A DNA stretch of 64,000 nucleotides from Klebsiella ornithinolytica NBRC 105727 = ATCC 31898 (GTDB lineage Bacteria > Pseudomonadota > Gammaproteobacteria > Enterobacterales > Enterobacteriaceae): assembly GCF_001598295.1 (NCBI RefSeq), contig NZ_BCYR01000016.1, positions 1 to 64,000 on the forward strand. The letters run 5' to 3'. The notes under the pieces were generated by a model. That model made no database searches. It was not told the origin of the DNA and saw only the letters and a program-made list of their open reading frames with translations. The position numbers and the translations under genes are program-made. The first letter of the stretch is position 1. Each line of letters starts with the position of its first letter. This document shows positions 61,502 through 64,000 of the stretch, one piece after another.

Positions 61502-61786
61502 CTAATATTTAGCCAGCTCGCGAAAAAGTGCCGGGTTCGCCTGAATCGCCGCCAGCACTTTTGCCGCGAGTCCCGTTGGGTTACGTCGTCTGGACTCCCA
61601 GCTTTTAATGGTATCCACGCTGGTTCCCAGCGCTTGCGCCATTTCCGTCTGGGAAACGTTCAGCTGCGCGCGAATGGCTTTTACGTCAGCGATCTCATAG
61701 CGAGTCACGCGGGCCGGGGCTTTATCGCCATTTTTGATATCAACGGCTTCTTTGAGGGACGTTTGAAGCTCATCAAAAAAACGCAT
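61502..61786 (-). CDS. NadS/HigA-type antitoxin
   Basis: A 94-residue HTH protein of the NadS/HigA antitoxin group. The HTH_3/XRE motif is AIRAQLNVSQTEMAQALG and DTIKSWESRRRNP. It lies directly after a HigB/RelE-like toxin gene, the usual HigBA order, so it should neutralise the toxin and repress the operon at the inverted repeat at 62139-62172. The start at 61784-61786 is chosen; it is preceded by GAGGTGTGAC on the minus strand. The original toxin stop codon lies 1 bp upstream. Confidence 0.88.
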   Translation of the reverse strand: MRFFDELQTSLKEAVDIKNGDKAPARVTRYEIADVKAIRAQLNVSQTEMAQALGTSVDTIKSWESRRRNPTGLAAKVLAAIQANPALFRELAKY

Positions 61787-61787
61787 G

Positions 61788-62120
61788 TCACACCTCATTT
61801 TTCAGTAGGTTAGCTAGTTTTTTGAGCCGGGATTTTTCTGCATCGGTGAGATTATCTTTGGTGCTTTTCGGCTACGCCAAAACCAGATAGATAATCTCAG
61901 CGGTGGCGAGGAAATAAATCACCCTCGCGCTGCCGCTTTTCCCCTGAGCGCCGGTCGCCATCCTGATTTTCCGTCGTCCACCCGTATTCTGGATGATATC
62001 CCCGGCATCCGGATTGCCAATGCGTTCTTTCTGCAGCGCCCGAAGCTCATCGTCAGTCGCAAGCTGTTTTATCTGCCGGGTAAACAGCGGCGTTTCGATA
62101 AATTCAATCGCACAGCACAT
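61788..62120 (-). pseudogene. HigB/RelE-like toxin with an in-frame amber codon
   Basis: The frame gives 110 codons with one internal TAG at codon 83 (61872-61874), after EIIYLVLA. It then continues P-K-S-T-K-D-N-L-T-D to a TGA at 61788, one base before the antitoxin start. The continuing part fits the end of the RelE/HigB toxin family (YPKxxKxNLTDxE), where the position of the stop is a Tyr (TAC or TAT to TAG is a single change). The N-terminal part is intact: FIETPLFTRQIKQLATDDEL, RVIYFLATAE. The last 28 residues, which include parts of the RNase core, would be missing. The toxin is therefore probably inactive. Confidence 0.75.
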
Positions 62121-62138
62121 GAGTACGCTCCTTGCTAA

Positions 62139-62172
62139 GGTACCATGTACACCTGAGCGTGTACATGGTACC
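62139..62172. promoter_or_regulatory. 14-bp perfect inverted repeat upstream of the toxin-antitoxin genes
   Basis: GGTACCATGTACAC-CTGAGC-GTGTACATGGTACC, two perfect 14-base arms around 6 bases, starts 18 bp upstream of the toxin ATG. Its location and symmetry are those of a dimeric HTH operator, so it is probably the autoregulatory site of the antitoxin. Confidence 0.8.
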
Positions 62173-62320
62173 TATCGATGATTTTTCGACATGTTGTCAG
62201 GTCAGGCCCGGAGGTCGGAGACAGCGGGCCGCAGGCCGTGAGCGCTATCGTATACGTTGGAGGATTTACAGGCAGAATGGGCTGCTGATTTTACGAGGCG
62301 TCTCGTAAGGTGGGTGACGG

Positions 62321-62352
62321 GGAGAAGAAACTCCCACCGGGCGGTGGGAGTG
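62321..62352 (-). terminator. Rho-independent terminator of azoR
   Basis: On the minus strand CTCCCACC-GCCC-GGTGGGAG is a perfect 8-bp stem followed by TTTCTTCTCC, 10 bp after the azoR stop. Confidence 0.8.
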
Positions 62353-62362
62353 ACAATCTAAA

Positions 62363-63127
<765 letters not shown>

Positions 63128-63169
63128 TCAAAAGAGATTTTTCCCGGCAGTGCGCTGCCCGATAACGCT

Positions 63170-64000
63170 ATGACAGAACAACAAAAGTTCACCTTCTCTC
63201 AGCTATTCCAACGGATTGATGGCCTGATGCTGCGTGATAAGTCACGCTTTTCCCGTCGCCTGCATGGCGTGAAGAAGGTTAAAAATCCTGAAGCCCAGCA
63301 AGCCATTCTTCAGGAGATGGCGCAAGAGATCGAACAAGCTGCAGGGAGAGTCCTGCTGCGTGAAGCGTCGCGTCCGACGATTACCTACCCGGAAAATCTA
63401 CCGGTCAGCCAGAAAAAAGATGAGATTTTGCAGGCGGTTCGCGACCATCAGGTGGTCATTGTGGCGGGGGAGACCGGCTCCGGTAAAACCACCCAGCTGC
63501 CGAAAATCTGCATGGAGCTGGGGCGCGGGGTGAAAGGGCTGATTGGCCATACGCAGCCGCGTCGTCTGGCGGCGCGCACCGTGGCCAACCGTATTGCCGA
63601 AGAGCTGCAAAGCGAGCCGGGCGGCTGCATCGGCTATAAGGTCCGTTTTAGCGACCACGTTAGCGACAACACCATGGTCAAGCTGATGACCGACGGTATT
63701 CTGCTGGCGGAAATCCAGCAGGATCGACTGTTGATGCAGTATGACACCATCATCATCGATGAAGCGCACGAACGTAGCCTCAACATCGACTTCCTGCTCG
63801 GCTATTTACGGGAACTGCTGCCGCGTCGCCCGGACCTGAAAATTATCATTACTTCGGCAACCATCGACCCGGAACGATTTTCGCGCCACTTTAACAACGC
63901 GCCGATTATCGAAGTATCCGGGCGAACTTACCCGGTGGAGGTGCGCTATCGGCCAATCGTTGAAGATGCCGACGACACCGAACGCGATCAGCTGCAGGCG
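63170..64000 (+). CDS. hrpA: ATP-dependent RNA helicase HrpA (5' part)
   Basis: A DEAH-box helicase cut by the window end; 277 of about 1300 codons are present. Walker [16 protein letters not shown] lies near residue 100. Further on are [39 protein letters not shown] (DEAH) and [13 protein letters not shown]. The start MTEQQKFTF agrees with the E. coli protein. HrpA resolves collided ribosomes and acts on some mRNAs. It is preceded by a short divergent region with azoR. Confidence 0.95.
   Translation, partial: MTEQQKFTFSQLFQRIDGLMLRDKSRFSRRLHGVKKVKNPEAQQAILQEMAQEIEQAAGRVLLREASRPTITYPENLPVSQKKDEILQAVRDHQVVIVAGETGSGKTTQLPKICMELGRGVKGLIGHTQPRRLAARTVANRIAEELQSEPGGCIGYKVRFSDHVSDNTMVKLMTDGILLAEIQQDRLLMQYDTIIIDEAHERSLNIDFLLGYLRELLPRRPDLKIIITSATIDPERFSRHFNNAPIIEVSGRTYPVEVRYRPIVEDADDTERDQLQA

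Overview
The window reads as chromosome of an enterobacterium close to Klebsiella/Raoultella. Gene order from zntB to hrpA matches the Escherichia coli backbone: zntB, fnrS, dbpA, ttcA, uspF, micC, ydbK, ydbJ, hslJ, ldhA, ydbH-ynbE-ydbL, feaR-feaB, tynA, paaZ, paaABCDEFGHIJK, paaX, paaY, azoR, hrpA. The proteins are close to their E. coli counterparts but clearly diverged, the DNA is GC-rich, the Rac prophage is absent (ttcA is intact) and ompN is missing. The genus assignment is inference.

Region 1 (1-3.5 kb) is a LysR regulator divergent from an Old Yellow Enzyme-type reductase, an atypical SDR and an exported SnoaL-like protein. Region 2 (3.5-12.3 kb) is foreign, AT-rich and partly decayed. 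It holds a frameshifted small coiled-coil gene of the kind I associate with tyrosine-recombinase modules. One base after that gene's stop codon starts a 1703-residue protein with an N-terminal restriction-like nuclease, a STAND-type P-loop ATPase and a very long C-terminal region. This is a strong candidate for a single-gene anti-phage system. A 58-bp direct repeat (54/58 identical) flanks it, followed by a reductase fragment and a two-gene membrane operon (DUF421/DUF3290). Region 3 (12.3-19 kb) is metabolic accessory DNA: a RidA-like protein, an AraC regulator/SDR pair, a WYL regulator/SDR pair and a DeoR regulator/Gfo-Idh-MocA pair.

Region 4 (19-35.8 kb) is conserved backbone. It carries two recognisable small RNAs: FnrS, with an upstream FNR box, and MicC. 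It also has possible microproteins and unexplained terminators. Region 5 (35.8-38.8 kb) is a sugar MFS transporter whose gene overlaps that of a free-standing PTS EIIA domain, preceded by about 1 kb of possibly decayed DNA.

Region 6 (38.8-61.5 kb) degrades aromatic amines and phenylacetate. TynA oxidises phenylethylamine-type amines in the periplasm, and FeaB oxidises the aldehyde to phenylacetate under FeaR control. PaaK makes phenylacetyl-CoA, PaaABCDE makes the ring epoxide, PaaG makes the oxepin, PaaZ opens the ring, and PaaF/H/J give acetyl-CoA and succinyl-CoA. PaaI and PaaY are thioesterase/repair proteins and PaaX is the repressor. Three genes not found at this point in E. coli (DUF2235 hydrolase, ketopantoate reductase-like, MDR reductase) sit between feaB and tynA. 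Region 7 (61.5-64 kb) holds a toxin-antitoxin pair whose toxin gene has an in-frame amber codon, azoR, and the start of hrpA, which runs off the window.
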